Assembly: GCF_002890915.1 (NCBI RefSeq)
Contig: NZ_POUT01000001.1
Coordinates: 186,001-250,000, forward strand
Source: Stutzerimonas stutzeri
Lineage (GTDB): Bacteria > Pseudomonadota > Gammaproteobacteria > Pseudomonadales > Pseudomonadaceae
Length of the DNA stretch: 64,000 nt
Reading direction: 5' to 3'
The translations under genes were made by a program, and so were the position numbers. The first letter of the stretch is position 1; every line of letters begins with the position of its first letter. The notes below the pieces were generated by a model. The model saw only the letters and a program-made list of their open reading frames with translations, was not told the origin of the DNA and searched no databases. Positions 10,421-19,443 of the stretch are shown in pieces.

Positions 10421-10525
10421 GGGAGTGTCCGACCGGTACGAGGGAGAGGCCGCATTGTAGTGGCCTGGTCGGCGGAGGGAAGCATGGGTACGGGGCGGTC
10501 CGGGACGGACCCGGCGGTCAGGTTG

Positions 10526-10549
10526 ACCCGGAGCCCAACGGCTCCGGGT
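10526..10549 (-). terminator. Hairpin downstream of the HU gene
   Basis: A perfect 10-base stem (ACCCGGAGCC / GGCTCCGGGT) with a four-base loop lies nine bases after the stop codon of the HU gene. There is no strong T tract on the minus strand side, so it may act with Rho or only as a 3' stabiliser. Confidence 0.6.
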
Positions 10550-10557
10550 GGCGCAGG

Positions 10558-10830
10558 TCAGTTGACCGCGTCTTTGAGCATCTTGCCGGGCTTGAAGGCG
10601 ACGGTGTTGCTGGCCTTGATGGTGACCGGCTGCCCGGTCTGCGGGTTCTTTCCGGTACGGGCGCCACGATGGCGCTGTATGAAGGTGCCGAAACCGACCA
10701 GGGTGACGCTGTCCTTGCGGTTCAGCGCGTTGGTGATTTCATCCAGCACGGCGTTGAGTACGCGATTGGCCTGGTCCTTGGACAGATCGGCCTTCTCGGC
10801 GATGGCGGCGGCGAGTTCCGGTTTACGCAT
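10558..10830 (-). CDS. hupA: HU family nucleoid DNA-binding protein
   Basis: A 90-residue histone-like HU protein, full length for the family. The helical base (MRKPELAAAIAEKADLSKDQANRVLNAVLDEI) is followed by the DNA-binding beta arm FGTFIQRHRGARTGKNPQTG, and the C-terminus is FKPGKMLKDAVN. HU dimers bind and bend DNA without strong sequence preference and organise the nucleoid. It lies beside the rubredoxin genes, the position of the HupA-type paralogue in other pseudomonads; the symbol rests on that synteny. A 149-base gap upstream can hold its promoter, and a hairpin lies directly downstream. Confidence 0.9.
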   Translation of the reverse strand: MRKPELAAAIAEKADLSKDQANRVLNAVLDEITNALNRKDSVTLVGFGTFIQRHRGARTGKNPQTGQPVTIKASNTVAFKPGKMLKDAVN

Positions 10831-10979
10831 TGGGAGCCTCTGAGACGTTTTTGTTGTTGTGTCCGTACTGTTCGCGAGAACAGCGCTAAAGGCGCTGCAA
10901 CAGCTCTAGGCTGGGGCAGACCCTTGGAGAATGGCACGGCGCTAGCACCTGCGCCAGTCCCTCAAGGTACATGTCGGCC

Positions 10980-12164
10980 TCAACCCGGGGACTTTAGCGA
11001 CAGAATTTGCGGTAGTTCCGCCAGCACCGGCGGCAGCTGCTTGTTCAACGCCAGCCGCTGCTGCACCGCCGCACCGGTCAGCGCATAGCCGAGCAGCTGG
11101 CCGTCAGGCCCGAGATAGAGCGCTTTGACGTCGTTTCCGGAGGCTTCCACCGTCCAGCTGCCGACGGCTCCCAATGCCGGCGGCGAGACCACCAGCGGGC
11201 ATGCCGGGGTCTTCACCGTGACCGGCATCGGGCCGTAACTGACGAAGGTCGGATTGCCAAACAGGGTTTTCGCCAGCGCCCGCGCGCCAGCCATCAACGG
11301 CATCACGTAGAGCAGGTTGAGGCCCTCGACCTCGGCGCAATCACCCAGTGCGTAGACGTGGGGCTGCGAGGTCTGCAGCAGGCGATCGACGACGATGCCG
11401 CGCGCCACGTGCAGCCCCGCCGCGGCCGCCAGCTCGGTGCGCGGGTGCAGCCCCACCGCGCTGACCACCAGATCGCAGGACAGCCGCGTGCCGTCCGACA
11501 GCTGCGCGGCCAGGCCGTCGGCGCCATGCTCGAGCCGCTCCAGCACCGGCCCGAGGTGAAAACGCGCGCCCAGCCCTTCCAGGCCGTTCTGTACCGCGCG
11601 GGCGGCTTCCTGCGGCAGCAGGCCAGGCATGATCTGCTGGCTCGGCGCGACCAGCTCGACCTCATAGCCGCCGTGCAGCAGGTCGTTGGCGAACTCGCAG
11701 CCGATCAGCCCGGCGCCGAGGATCAGCACCCGGCGCTTGCCGGCGGCGGCGGCGCGGAAGCGGCCGTAGTCGAGCAGATCGTTGATCGGAAAGATCGCTT
11801 CATCGGCGTCGCCAGCGACCTCCACCTTGCGCGTCTGCGCGCCCCAGGCCAGCACCAGGTCGCGGTAGGCCACCGGCTCGTTGCCGATCCAGACGCGCCG
11901 GTTCGCCGGGTCGAGCCGGGTCACCCGGGTATGCGTGCGGATCTCGGCGTTCAGCTGCTCGGCCATGGCGCCGGCGCTGGCCATGCCCAGGCTCTCGGCA
12001 TCCTTGCTGGCGGCGAAGCCGGTGGACAGCAGCGGCTTGGAATAGGAACGCCCGTCGTCCGCGGTAATCAGCAGCAGCGGCGTGTCGCTATCGAGCTTGC
12101 GCCATTCGCGCGCCAGGTTGTAACCGGCCAGGCCGGTGCCGATGATCACTACGGGTGCCGTCAC
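10980..12164 (-). CDS. rubB: Rubredoxin--NAD(+) reductase
   Basis: A 394-residue FAD/NAD(P)-dependent reductase that passes electrons from NADH to rubredoxin. The GTG start at 12164 has GAGGG eight bases upstream and gives the family N-terminus [20 protein letters not shown] with the FAD-binding GxGxxG. The NADH-binding Rossmann motif is [17 protein letters not shown] (about residues 145-161). The late FAD motif is [15 protein letters not shown]. Rubredoxin (12201-12368) lies 36 bases upstream, so the two form an operon. In Pseudomonas the pair serves alkane hydroxylases and oxidative stress defence; no alkane hydroxylase gene is present in this window. Confidence 0.92.
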   Translation of the reverse strand: MTAPVVIIGTGLAGYNLAREWRKLDSDTPLLLITADDGRSYSKPLLSTGFAASKDAESLGMASAGAMAEQLNAEIRTHTRVTRLDPANRRVWIGNEPVAYRDLVLAWGAQTRKVEVAGDADEAIFPINDLLDYGRFRAAAAGKRRVLILGAGLIGCEFANDLLHGGYEVELVAPSQQIMPGLLPQEAARAVQNGLEGLGARFHLGPVLERLEHGADGLAAQLSDGTRLSCDLVVSAVGLHPRTELAAAAGLHVARGIVVDRLLQTSQPHVYALGDCAEVEGLNLLYVMPLMAGARALAKTLFGNPTFVSYGPMPVTVKTPACPLVVSPPALGAVGSWTVEASGNDVKALYLGPDGQLLGYALTGAAVQQRLALNKQLPPVLAELPQILSLKSPG

Positions 12165-12200
12165 GTCATTTGCCCTCGTTGGTTCTGTTGAAGCACGCAA

Positions 12201-12368
12201 TCAGGAGATGGCGATCATCTCGAAGTCCACCTTGCCGACGCCGCAGTCCGGGCAGACCCAGTCTTCCGGTACGTCTTCCCAGCGCGTGCCGGGGGCGATG
12301 CCCTCTTCCGGCAGGCCCAGGGCCTCGTCATAGATGTAGCCGCACACCACACATTGCCATTTCTTCAT
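12201..12368 (-). CDS. rubA: Rubredoxin
   Basis: A 55-residue iron-only electron carrier. Both cysteine pairs of the single Fe site are present: CVVCGY near residue 6 and CPDCGVGK near residue 39, with the aromatic core residues and the usual PEDWVCPDC. The start at 12368 has GAGGT six bases upstream; a longer in-frame start at 12419 has none. Length and sequence match the AlkG-like, reductase-coupled class. It precedes its reductase in the same direction with a 36-base gap. Confidence 0.95.
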   Translation of the reverse strand: MKKWQCVVCGYIYDEALGLPEEGIAPGTRWEDVPEDWVCPDCGVGKVDFEMIAIS

Positions 12369-12443
12369 GCAAGACCTCGATGCTCGTCGATTGCGACGCA
12401 CGCTATACCAGAACGCCACGTCGCACCATGTCTACAAATGAAA

Positions 12444-12465
12444 ACGGGCGGCCGAAGCCGCCCGT
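12444..12465 (-). terminator. Rho-independent-like terminator of the glc operon
   Basis: A perfect nine-base stem (ACGGGCGGC / GCCGCCCGT) with a tetraloop lies 16 bases after the stop codon of the permease gene. On the minus strand it is followed by TTTTCATTTG, a short T-rich tract. It would end the glcDEFGBA transcript before the rubredoxin promoter. Confidence 0.8.
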
Positions 12466-12481
12466 CAGCAGGGCACCGGAC

Positions 12482-14185
12482 TCAGCCGGCAGCGCCCACC
12501 AGCGGATCGCTGATACCCATCACGTAGAACCCGATCAGGCCGATGCTACCGGCCAGGATGAGGTAGTACAGGGTCGGCAGCATGGTCTTGCGCAGGGTGA
12601 TGCCTTCGCGTCCGAGCAGCCCCACGGTCGCCGAAGCGGCCACCACGTTGTGGATGGCGATCATGTTGCCCGCCGCCGCGCCGACCGACTGCAGCGCCAC
12701 CATCAGCGCACCGGAGAGGCCCAGTAGGCCGGCGGTGTTGAACTGGAACTGCGAGAGCATCAGATTGGACACGGTGTTGGAACCGGCGATGAACGCGCCC
12801 AGCGCACCGACCGCCGGGGCGAAGAACGGATACACGTCGCCCACGCTGTTGGCCACCAGTTGCGCCATGGCCACCGGCATGGACACCAAGTCCGAACCGT
12901 TGACGCCGGAGTTGATCAGGATGCGCACCATCGGGATGGTGAAGATCAGCACGAAGCCGGCGCCGAGCAGGGTCCGGCTCGATTCGCTGACCGCCGCGCC
13001 CAGCTCCCGCGCACTCATGCGGTGCAGGAAGAAGGTCAGGATCACCACCATGCAGAGGATGCCACCCGGCAGGTACAGCGGCTCCAGGGTCCCGGAGACG
13101 CCGGTTTCACCGAGGATGTCCTTCCAGCCGAAGGTGAACGACATCAGCAACGCCTTGAACTGCGGGAATACCCGCGAGGCGACCAGCAGCGCGGCCAGCA
13201 GCAGGTAGGGAGCCCAGGCCATCGGCACGGAGACCGGCGTCTTGCCGGCCACGTCCTCGATCTTCATCTCGATCCGGCCCATCCACTCCGCCGGCCATTC
13301 GCTGGCCGGGGCGAAGTCCCAGCTGTCCTTGGGCAGCAGGAAGCCGGCCTTGGCTGCCGGCACCACGATGGCCAGGCCCACCAGCGCGCCGATCATCGAG
13401 GGGAACTCCGGGCCGAGGAACACGCCGGCGGCGGCGTACGGGATGACGAAGCACAGCCCGGTGAACACCGCGAACGGCGCCACGGCCAGGCCTTCGGTCC
13501 AGGATTTGTTGCGGCCGAAGTAGCGGGTCATGATGCTGATCATGATCAGCGGCATGAGAATCCCGCACAGCGCGTGGATGATCGCGACGCGCGAGAAGAT
13601 CAGGTGGAAGAAGGTATCCCAGTTACTGCCCAGCGCGGCCATCTGCGCGCCGATGCCAGTCTGGTCCAGGCCTGCGCCGACGCCGACCAGGATCGGCGTA
13701 CCGACCGCACCGAAGGAAACCGGCGTGGACTGTACCATCATCCCCATCACCACCGCGGCCAGTGCCGGGAAGCCCAGCGCCACCATCAGCGGCGCGGCCA
13801 CCGCGGCCGGCGTACCGAAGCCCGAAGCCCCCTCGATGAAGCAGCCGAACAGCCAGGCGACGATCAGCACCTGCACGCGACGGTCGGGGCTGATGTTGGA
13901 GAAGCCACGCCGAATCGCACTGATCCCCCCGGAGTGCTTCAGCGTATTGAGCAACAGGATCGCACCGAAGATGATCCAGAGGATCGCCGCGGTGAGAATC
14001 AGGCCCTGCAAGGTCGAGGCGATGACCCGGTTGAGCGTCATGTCCCAGGCCAGCAGGCCGATCAGTGCAGTAAGGACGAAAACCAGCGGCATCGCATACT
14101 TGGCCGGCCAGCGAAAGCCGATCAGCAGCACACCCGCCAGCACCAGCGGCACGAAGGCCAGGATGGACAGTAGTGTTTGACTCAT
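12482..14185 (-). CDS. glcA: Glycolate/lactate permease, LctP family
   Basis: A 567-residue inner-membrane proton symporter of the L-lactate permease family with more than ten hydrophobic segments. The start at 14185 ([20 protein letters not shown]) has GGGA upstream. Family segments seen include [39 protein letters not shown] and [17 protein letters not shown]. Sequence alone does not separate lactate from glycolate permeases. Its place as the last gene after glcB in the same order as Escherichia coli glcDEFGBA makes glycolate uptake the likely main role. A 231-base gap separates it from glcB and a terminator follows it. Confidence 0.82.
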   Translation of the reverse strand: MSQTLLSILAFVPLVLAGVLLIGFRWPAKYAMPLVFVLTALIGLLAWDMTLNRVIASTLQGLILTAAILWIIFGAILLLNTLKHSGGISAIRRGFSNISPDRRVQVLIVAWLFGCFIEGASGFGTPAAVAAPLMVALGFPALAAVVMGMMVQSTPVSFGAVGTPILVGVGAGLDQTGIGAQMAALGSNWDTFFHLIFSRVAIIHALCGILMPLIMISIMTRYFGRNKSWTEGLAVAPFAVFTGLCFVIPYAAAGVFLGPEFPSMIGALVGLAIVVPAAKAGFLLPKDSWDFAPASEWPAEWMGRIEMKIEDVAGKTPVSVPMAWAPYLLLAALLVASRVFPQFKALLMSFTFGWKDILGETGVSGTLEPLYLPGGILCMVVILTFFLHRMSARELGAAVSESSRTLLGAGFVLIFTIPMVRILINSGVNGSDLVSMPVAMAQLVANSVGDVYPFFAPAVGALGAFIAGSNTVSNLMLSQFQFNTAGLLGLSGALMVALQSVGAAAGNMIAIHNVVAASATVGLLGREGITLRKTMLPTLYYLILAGSIGLIGFYVMGISDPLVGAAG

Positions 14186-14416
14186 TTGTTGGGTCCCTGT
14201 TTTTTTGTTGTGAACCACTTTTAGTTATGTCCGGGCGTGCCCGGCGCCTAGCATGGACCCCGCCACAAGGGCGGAACCCCGACTGCCGGCCCCCGCGCGC
14301 GGCGACCTGCAGCCCATGCTCGAAAGCCCCAGGCACCTTGCGGTACCTGAGGCCTGTAACCATCACGCCGGCAGAAGCGCATCGCCTTCAGCCGCCGTGA
14401 CCATTGCTCCCGTTGC

Positions 14417-16594
14417 TCAGTTGGCCTGCTTGAAACGCTGGCGCCAGGCATGCAGCAAAGGCTCGGTGTAACCCGACGGCTGCTCGCGGCCCTTGAACAC
14501 CAGATCCGACGCCGCCTGGAACGCGATTGACTGAGTGTAGTCGCTGGACATGGCGCGGTAGAGCGGATCGCCCGCATTTTGCTGGTCCACCACCTTGGCC
14601 ATGCGCTCGAGGGTTTCCTGCACCTGCTCGCGGGTCACCACGCCATGGTGCAGCCAGTTGGCCACGTGCTGGCTGGAGATACGCAGGGTGGCGCGGTCCT
14701 CCATCAGGCCGACGTTGTGGATGTCCGGCACCTTGGAGCAACCGACGCCCTGCTCGACCCAGCGCACCACGTAGCCGAGGATGCCCTGGCAGTTGTTGTC
14801 CAGTTCCTGCTGCTTCTCTTCGGCGCTCCACGTGTCTTCGGCGACCACCGGGATGGTCAGCAGGTCGTTGAGCAGCTGCTCGCGCTCGGCGGCCAGGTCG
14901 ACTTTCTCCAGCTCGCTCTGCACGGCCTGCACGTCTACCTGGTGGTAGTGCAGCGCATGCAGGGTGGCGCCGGTCGGCGACGGTACCCAGGCGGTGTTGG
15001 CGCCGGATTTCGGGTGGCCGATCTTCTGCTCGAGCATGGCCGCCATCAGGTCCGGCATGGCCCACATGCCCTTGCCGATCTGCGCCTTGCCGCGCAGGCC
15101 GCAGGCCAGGCCGACCAGCACGTTGTTGCGCTCGTAGGACTGGATCCACGGAGTGGACTTCATGTCGCCCTTGCGCAGCACCGGGCCGGCTTCCATGCAG
15201 GTGTGCATCTCGTCGCCGGTGCGGTCGAGGAAGCCGGTGTTGATGAAGGCCACGCGGTGCTTGGCCGCGCCGATGCAGGCCTTGAGGTTGGCGCTGGTGC
15301 GGCGCTCCTCGTCCATGATGCCCATCTTCAGGGTGTAGCGCGGCACGCCGATCAGGTCCTCGACGCGGCCGAACAGTTCGTCGGCGAAGGCGACTTCCTT
15401 GGGCCCGTGCATCTTCGGCTTGACGATGTAGAAGCTGCCGGTGCGCGAGTTGCCCTTGCGCTTGAGATCATGCTTGGCGATCAGGCTGGTGAACACGCCG
15501 TCCATGATGCCTTCGGGAATCTCGCGCCCCGCCTCGTCGAGGATCGCCGGGTTGGTCATCAGGTGGCCGACGTTGCGGATGAACAGCAGCGAGCGGCCGT
15601 GCAGTTTCAGCTCGCCGCCATTGGGCGCGCTGTACTCTCGGTCCGGATTCAGACGACGGACGAAGCTCGAGCTGCCCTTGGCGACTTCCTCGCTGAGGGT
15701 GCCCTGGACGATGCCCAGCCAGTTGCGGTAGGCCAGCACCTTGTCATCGGCGTCCACCGCGGCGACCGAGTCTTCGCAGTCGAGGATGGTGGAGACCGCG
15801 GCCTCGATCAGCAGGTCCTTGATGCCGGCGGCATCGGTCTGGCCGATCGGGCTGTTCGGGTCGATCTGGATCTCGATGTGCAGGCCGTTGTTCTTCAACA
15901 GCACTGCCCGGGGTTCGAGCACGTCGCCCTGGAAGCCGGCGAACTTCTCCGGCTGCGCCAGCGCGGTGACGCTGCCGTTCTCCAGGGTGACCTTCAGCTG
16001 GCCGTCCTGCACGCGGTAGTTGACCGCATCGGCATGGCTGCCTTCGGCCAGCGGCGCGGCCTGATCGAGGAAATTGCGGGCGAAGGCGATGACCTTGGCG
16101 CCACGCACTTCGTTGTAGCCCGGGCCCTTCTGCGCACCGCCCTCTTCGGAGATCGCGTCGGTGCCGTACAGCGCGTCGTACAGCGAGCCCCAGCGGGCGT
16201 TGGCGGCGTTCAGCGCATAGCGCGCATTCATGATCGGCACCACCAGCTGCGGGCCGGCCTGGGTGGCGATCTCGCTGTCGACGTTGGCGGTCTCGATCTT
16301 CACCTCGCCCGGCACCGGCTGCAGGTAGCCGATGGATTCGAGGAAGGCGCGGTAGGCCGGCATATCCTCGATCGGCCCCGGATTGGCCTTGTGCCAGGCG
16401 TCCAGCTCGGCCTGCAGGCGATCACGCTCGGCGAGCAGTTCGCGGTTCTTCGGCGCCAGATCGTGGACCAGGGCGTCCAGGCCCTGCCAGAAGGTCGCGG
16501 CTTCGACGCCGGTGCCCGGCAGGACTTCGTCCTCGATGAAACGCTGCAGGTTGGCCGCCACTTGCAGGCGGCCCAGGGTTACACGCTCGGTCAT
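14417..16594 (-). CDS. glcB: Malate synthase G
   Basis: A 725-residue malate synthase of the G isoform, which condenses glyoxylate with acetyl-CoA to malate. Length and sequence fit the monomeric G type: the N-terminus [29 protein letters not shown], the central [14 protein letters not shown], the [11 protein letters not shown] segment, and [14 protein letters not shown] before the C-terminal plug. The start at 16594 has AAGGAGAA eight bases upstream. It consumes the glyoxylate made by GlcDEF. It follows glcG by 24 bases and so lies in the same transcript. Confidence 0.96.
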   Translation of the reverse strand: MTERVTLGRLQVAANLQRFIEDEVLPGTGVEAATFWQGLDALVHDLAPKNRELLAERDRLQAELDAWHKANPGPIEDMPAYRAFLESIGYLQPVPGEVKIETANVDSEIATQAGPQLVVPIMNARYALNAANARWGSLYDALYGTDAISEEGGAQKGPGYNEVRGAKVIAFARNFLDQAAPLAEGSHADAVNYRVQDGQLKVTLENGSVTALAQPEKFAGFQGDVLEPRAVLLKNNGLHIEIQIDPNSPIGQTDAAGIKDLLIEAAVSTILDCEDSVAAVDADDKVLAYRNWLGIVQGTLSEEVAKGSSSFVRRLNPDREYSAPNGGELKLHGRSLLFIRNVGHLMTNPAILDEAGREIPEGIMDGVFTSLIAKHDLKRKGNSRTGSFYIVKPKMHGPKEVAFADELFGRVEDLIGVPRYTLKMGIMDEERRTSANLKACIGAAKHRVAFINTGFLDRTGDEMHTCMEAGPVLRKGDMKSTPWIQSYERNNVLVGLACGLRGKAQIGKGMWAMPDLMAAMLEQKIGHPKSGANTAWVPSPTGATLHALHYHQVDVQAVQSELEKVDLAAEREQLLNDLLTIPVVAEDTWSAEEKQQELDNNCQGILGYVVRWVEQGVGCSKVPDIHNVGLMEDRATLRISSQHVANWLHHGVVTREQVQETLERMAKVVDQQNAGDPLYRAMSSDYTQSIAFQAASDLVFKGREQPSGYTEPLLHAWRQRFKQAN

Positions 16595-16618
16595 CTATTG
16601 TTCTCCTTCTTGCCTGAA

Positions 16619-17023
16619 TCAGTTGGCCAGGGCGGCGGCGCCGGCTTTGGCGATCTGTGCATCCTGGGCGGCGGTGACGCCGGAGACGCCCACCGAGCCG
16701 ATCACCTGGCCGTCGACGATCAGCGGCACGCCGCCTTCCAGCGAGCACACCACCGGCGCCGAGAGGAAGGCGCTGCGGCCGCCGTTGACCATGTCCTCGT
16801 AGCCCTTGGTCTCGCGGCGGCCCAGCGCGGCGCTGCGCGCCTTCTCGGTGGCGATGTAGGCGGCGATCGGCGCGCAGCCGTCCAGGCGCTCGAGTACCAG
16901 CGGGTGGCCGCCGTCGTCGGCGACGACGATGGTCACGGCCCAGCCGTTGCTCTGCGCTTCGGCGCGGGCGGCGGCGAGGATGGTGGCGACTTCGGTCTGG
17001 CTCAGTACGGCTTTGCTTTTCAT
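16619..17023 (-). CDS. glcG: GlcG/HbpS-like protein of the glycolate operon
   Basis: A 134-residue GlcG/HbpS family protein. The start at 17023 has AGGAG eight bases upstream and gives MKSKAVLSQTEVATILAAAR. The family core follows: VTIVVADDGGHPLVLERLDG, STEKARSAA-type segment (IATEKARSAALGRRE), and the C-terminal GGVPLIVDGQVIGSVGVSGV. Homologues bind haem or other small molecules in some bacteria, but the role of GlcG in glycolate use is not established. It lies between glcF and glcB as in Escherichia coli. The 133-base gap upstream holds two REP-like hairpins. Confidence 0.92.
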   Translation of the reverse strand: MKSKAVLSQTEVATILAAARAEAQSNGWAVTIVVADDGGHPLVLERLDGCAPIAAYIATEKARSAALGRRETKGYEDMVNGGRSAFLSAPVVCSLEGGVPLIVDGQVIGSVGVSGVTAAQDAQIAKAGAAALAN

Positions 17024-17073
17024 CTCGATTCTCCTGTCTTCGTATTTCGGTTGTTCGTTGGCGGGCGGCGGGC

Positions 17074-17155
17074 GGTGGAAATTCGCTTGGCGAGATTTCC
17101 ACCCTACGGTCAGCTCGCTCGTCGTAGGGTGGAAAACGGCGCAGCCTTTTCCACC
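17074..17155. repeat. REP-like hairpin doublet inside the glc operon
   Basis: Two hairpins, 17074-17103 (GGTGGAAAT / ATTTCCACC arms) and 17128-17155 (GGTGGAAAA / TTTTCCACC), are joined by inverted CCACCCTACG / CGTAGGGTGG. The unit is the same type as 7661-7763. It fills most of the glcF-glcG gap and could set different stability of the two halves of the operon mRNA. Confidence 0.82.
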
Positions 17156-17156
17156 G

Positions 17157-18374
17157 TTACCCCATCGATTCCTCGACCACTTCGATCCAGTGCTTGACCG
17201 GTGTACGCCCGGCACCGTCCAGGTGGGTCTGGCAGCCGATGTTGGCGGTGACGATCACCTCCGGCTTGCCGCTCTCCAGGGCCTCGAGCTTGTTGTCGCG
17301 CAAGCGCATGGAAATCTCCGGCTGGGTGATCGAGTAGCTGCCCGCCGAGCCACAGCACAGGTGCGCATCGGGCACCGCGGTGAGCTGGAAGCCCAGGCGG
17401 GTGAGCACGTCTTCGACCGCGCCGCCGAGCTTCTGTGCGTGCTGCAGGGTGCACGGGCAATGGAAGGCCATGCGCTTGTCGGGGCATACGTTGAGCTTTT
17501 CCAGCTCGGTGCCGCGCAGCACCTCGACCAGGTCCTTGGCCAGTTCGCTGACGCACGCAGCCTTGGCCGCGTAGGTCGGGTCGTCCTTGAGCAGGTGGCC
17601 GTATTCCTTGACGAAGGCGCCACAGCCGCTGGCGGTCTGCACGATGGCTTCGGCACCGGCCTCGATCGCCGGCCACCAGGCGTCGATGTTGCGCCGGGCG
17701 CGCTCCAGACCGGCCTCCTGGGCGTTGAGGTGGTAGTCCACCGCACCACAGCAGCCGGCTTCGCGCGCCGGGCTGACGCTGATGCCCAGGCGGTCGAGCA
17801 CGCGCGCCGCGGCGGCGTTGGTGTTCGGCGACAGGCTCGGCTGCACGCAGCCTTCGAGCATCAGCACACGGCGGCCGTGCATGACCTGTGGGCGCGGCTT
17901 GGCCGGGCGGATTTCGCGCGGCAGGTGCCCCTGGAGTGCGGCCGGCATCAATGGCTTGAGCGCATTGCCGGCACCCAGCAGCGCCTTGAACAGCCCCGGG
18001 CGCGGAATCACCGTGCGCAGGCCGCCGCGCACCACGCGCTCGCCCAGCGGGCGCGGCACCTGGCGTTCGATGAAGTCGCGGCCGATGTCCAGCAGGTTGT
18101 GGTACTTCACCCCCGACGGGCAGGTGGTTTCGCAGTTGCGGCAGGTCAGGCAGCGGTCCAGGTGCAGCTGGGTACTCGCGGTCACCTCGCCGCCCTCGAA
18201 CATCTGCTTCATCAGGTAGATGCGCCCGCGCGGGCCGTCCAGCTCGTCGCCGATCAACTGGTAGGTCGGGCAGGTGGCATTGCAGAAGCCGCAGTGCACG
18301 CAGGAGCGCAGGATGCTCTCGGCTTCCTCGGCGCGCGGCAGCTGCTTCGCCGCTTCGCTCAGATTGGTTTGCAT
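17157..18374 (-). CDS. glcF: Glycolate oxidase iron-sulfur subunit
   Basis: A 405-residue iron-sulfur subunit of the membrane-associated glycolate oxidase. Two ferredoxin-type [4Fe-4S] motifs are visible: CVHCGFCNATCPTY (from about residue 24) and CLTCRNCETTCPSG (from about 75). The C-terminal half holds two CCG domains, with GCCGAVDYHL and HLCCGSAGSYS. It passes electrons from the flavin subunits to the respiratory chain. The start at 18374 lies seven bases after the glcE stop; length matches Escherichia coli GlcF. The REP doublet follows its stop codon at once. Confidence 0.95.
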   Translation of the reverse strand: MQTNLSEAAKQLPRAEEAESILRSCVHCGFCNATCPTYQLIGDELDGPRGRIYLMKQMFEGGEVTASTQLHLDRCLTCRNCETTCPSGVKYHNLLDIGRDFIERQVPRPLGERVVRGGLRTVIPRPGLFKALLGAGNALKPLMPAALQGHLPREIRPAKPRPQVMHGRRVLMLEGCVQPSLSPNTNAAAARVLDRLGISVSPAREAGCCGAVDYHLNAQEAGLERARRNIDAWWPAIEAGAEAIVQTASGCGAFVKEYGHLLKDDPTYAAKAACVSELAKDLVEVLRGTELEKLNVCPDKRMAFHCPCTLQHAQKLGGAVEDVLTRLGFQLTAVPDAHLCCGSAGSYSITQPEISMRLRDNKLEALESGKPEVIVTANIGCQTHLDGAGRTPVKHWIEVVEESMG

Positions 18375-18381
18375 AACGTCG

Positions 18382-19443
18382 TCAGACCTCGGAATACATG
18401 CGGCCGGGATTGAAGATGCCCTGCGGATCGAGCGCCGCCTTGAGCTGCTGGTGGTAGCGCAGCAGCGGCGCGGGCAGCGGCTGGAACGGGCTGGCCGTGG
18501 CGCCGGCGCTGAAGCAGGTGGCATGGCCGCCGACTTCGTGGGCGATGGCGCGGATCGTCTCGGCATCGGCATCGCTCTTCAGCCAGCGCTGGGCACCGGC
18601 CCAGTCCAGCAGCTGCTCGCCCGGCAGCCCCAGCACCGGCGTGTTGTTCGGCAGCGACAGACGCCACAGCGGGCGCGCATCGGCGAAGAACGCCAGGCGC
18701 TGTTCGCGCAGCGCATTCCAGTAATCGGAATCGAGCTCCGCGCAACCGATACGCCCGCAGGCGGCCCGGACCGAGCCCTCGCCACCTTCCAGGCGCAGGT
18801 AGAGCGCCTGGCCGTCATGGCTGGCGGCGCTGATCGGAATCGGCTGCTGGCCCCATTCGGCGAGCTCGAGCAGCGCGCGCTCCTGGTCGATTTCCAGGCG
18901 CAGGCTGCTGCACAGGCGCGGCTTGGGCAGTACCTTGAGCGAGACCTCGGTGAGCACGCCGAGGCAGCCGAAACTGCCGGCCATCAGCCGCGACAGGTCG
19001 TAGCCGGCGACGTTCTTCATCACCTCGCCGCCGAAACGCAGGTGCTTGCCCTGGCCGGTGATGATCCGGCTGCCGAGCACGAAATCGCGTACCGAACCGC
19101 TCCACGGACGGCGCGGCCCGGACAGGCCGGCGGCGATCATGCCGCCGACGGTGGCATCGGGCCCGAAGTGCGGCGGCTCGCAGGGCAGCATCTGCCCGGC
19201 TTCATCCAGCACCGCTTCCAGCTCCGCCAGCGGAGTGCCGGCGCGCACGGTGATCACCAGTTCGGTGGGGTCGTAGCTGACGATGCCGCGGTGCTCGCGC
19301 ACGTCGAGCAGCTGGCCTTCGACCGGGCGGCCGAGAAAGGCCTTGCTGCCGCCGCCCTGGATGCGCAGCGGGGTCTTCGCGGCGAGCGCCTGGTTGACCT
19401 GGTCCAGCAGTTGCGCGCTGGCGTCGTTTGCGAATACGGACAT
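18382..19443 (-). CDS. glcE: Glycolate oxidase FAD-binding subunit
   Basis: A 353-residue FAD-binding protein of the PCMH-type oxidoreductase family, shorter than GlcD as expected for GlcE. The flavin fold begins with LRIQGGGSKAFLGRP near residue 28 and continues with AGTPLAELEAVLDEAGQMLPCEPPHFGPDATVGGMIAAGLSG. The C-terminal cap is reduced. It overlaps glcD by one base (TGATG), which couples translation. Together with GlcD and GlcF it oxidises glycolate to glyoxylate. Confidence 0.95.
   Translation of the reverse strand: MSVFANDASAQLLDQVNQALAAKTPLRIQGGGSKAFLGRPVEGQLLDVREHRGIVSYDPTELVITVRAGTPLAELEAVLDEAGQMLPCEPPHFGPDATVGGMIAAGLSGPRRPWSGSVRDFVLGSRIITGQGKHLRFGGEVMKNVAGYDLSRLMAGSFGCLGVLTEVSLKVLPKPRLCSSLRLEIDQERALLELAEWGQQPIPISAASHDGQALYLRLEGGEGSVRAACGRIGCAELDSDYWNALREQRLAFFADARPLWRLSLPNNTPVLGLPGEQLLDWAGAQRWLKSDADAETIRAIAHEVGGHATCFSAGATASPFQPLPAPLLRYHQQLKAALDPQGIFNPGRMYSEV

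Noticed and set aside
14579-17197. 872-codon open frame on the plus strand opposite glcB and glcG
   Set aside because: It mirrors strongly supported genes in a GC-rich genome and shows the repetitive Gly/Ala/His composition of antisense frames.
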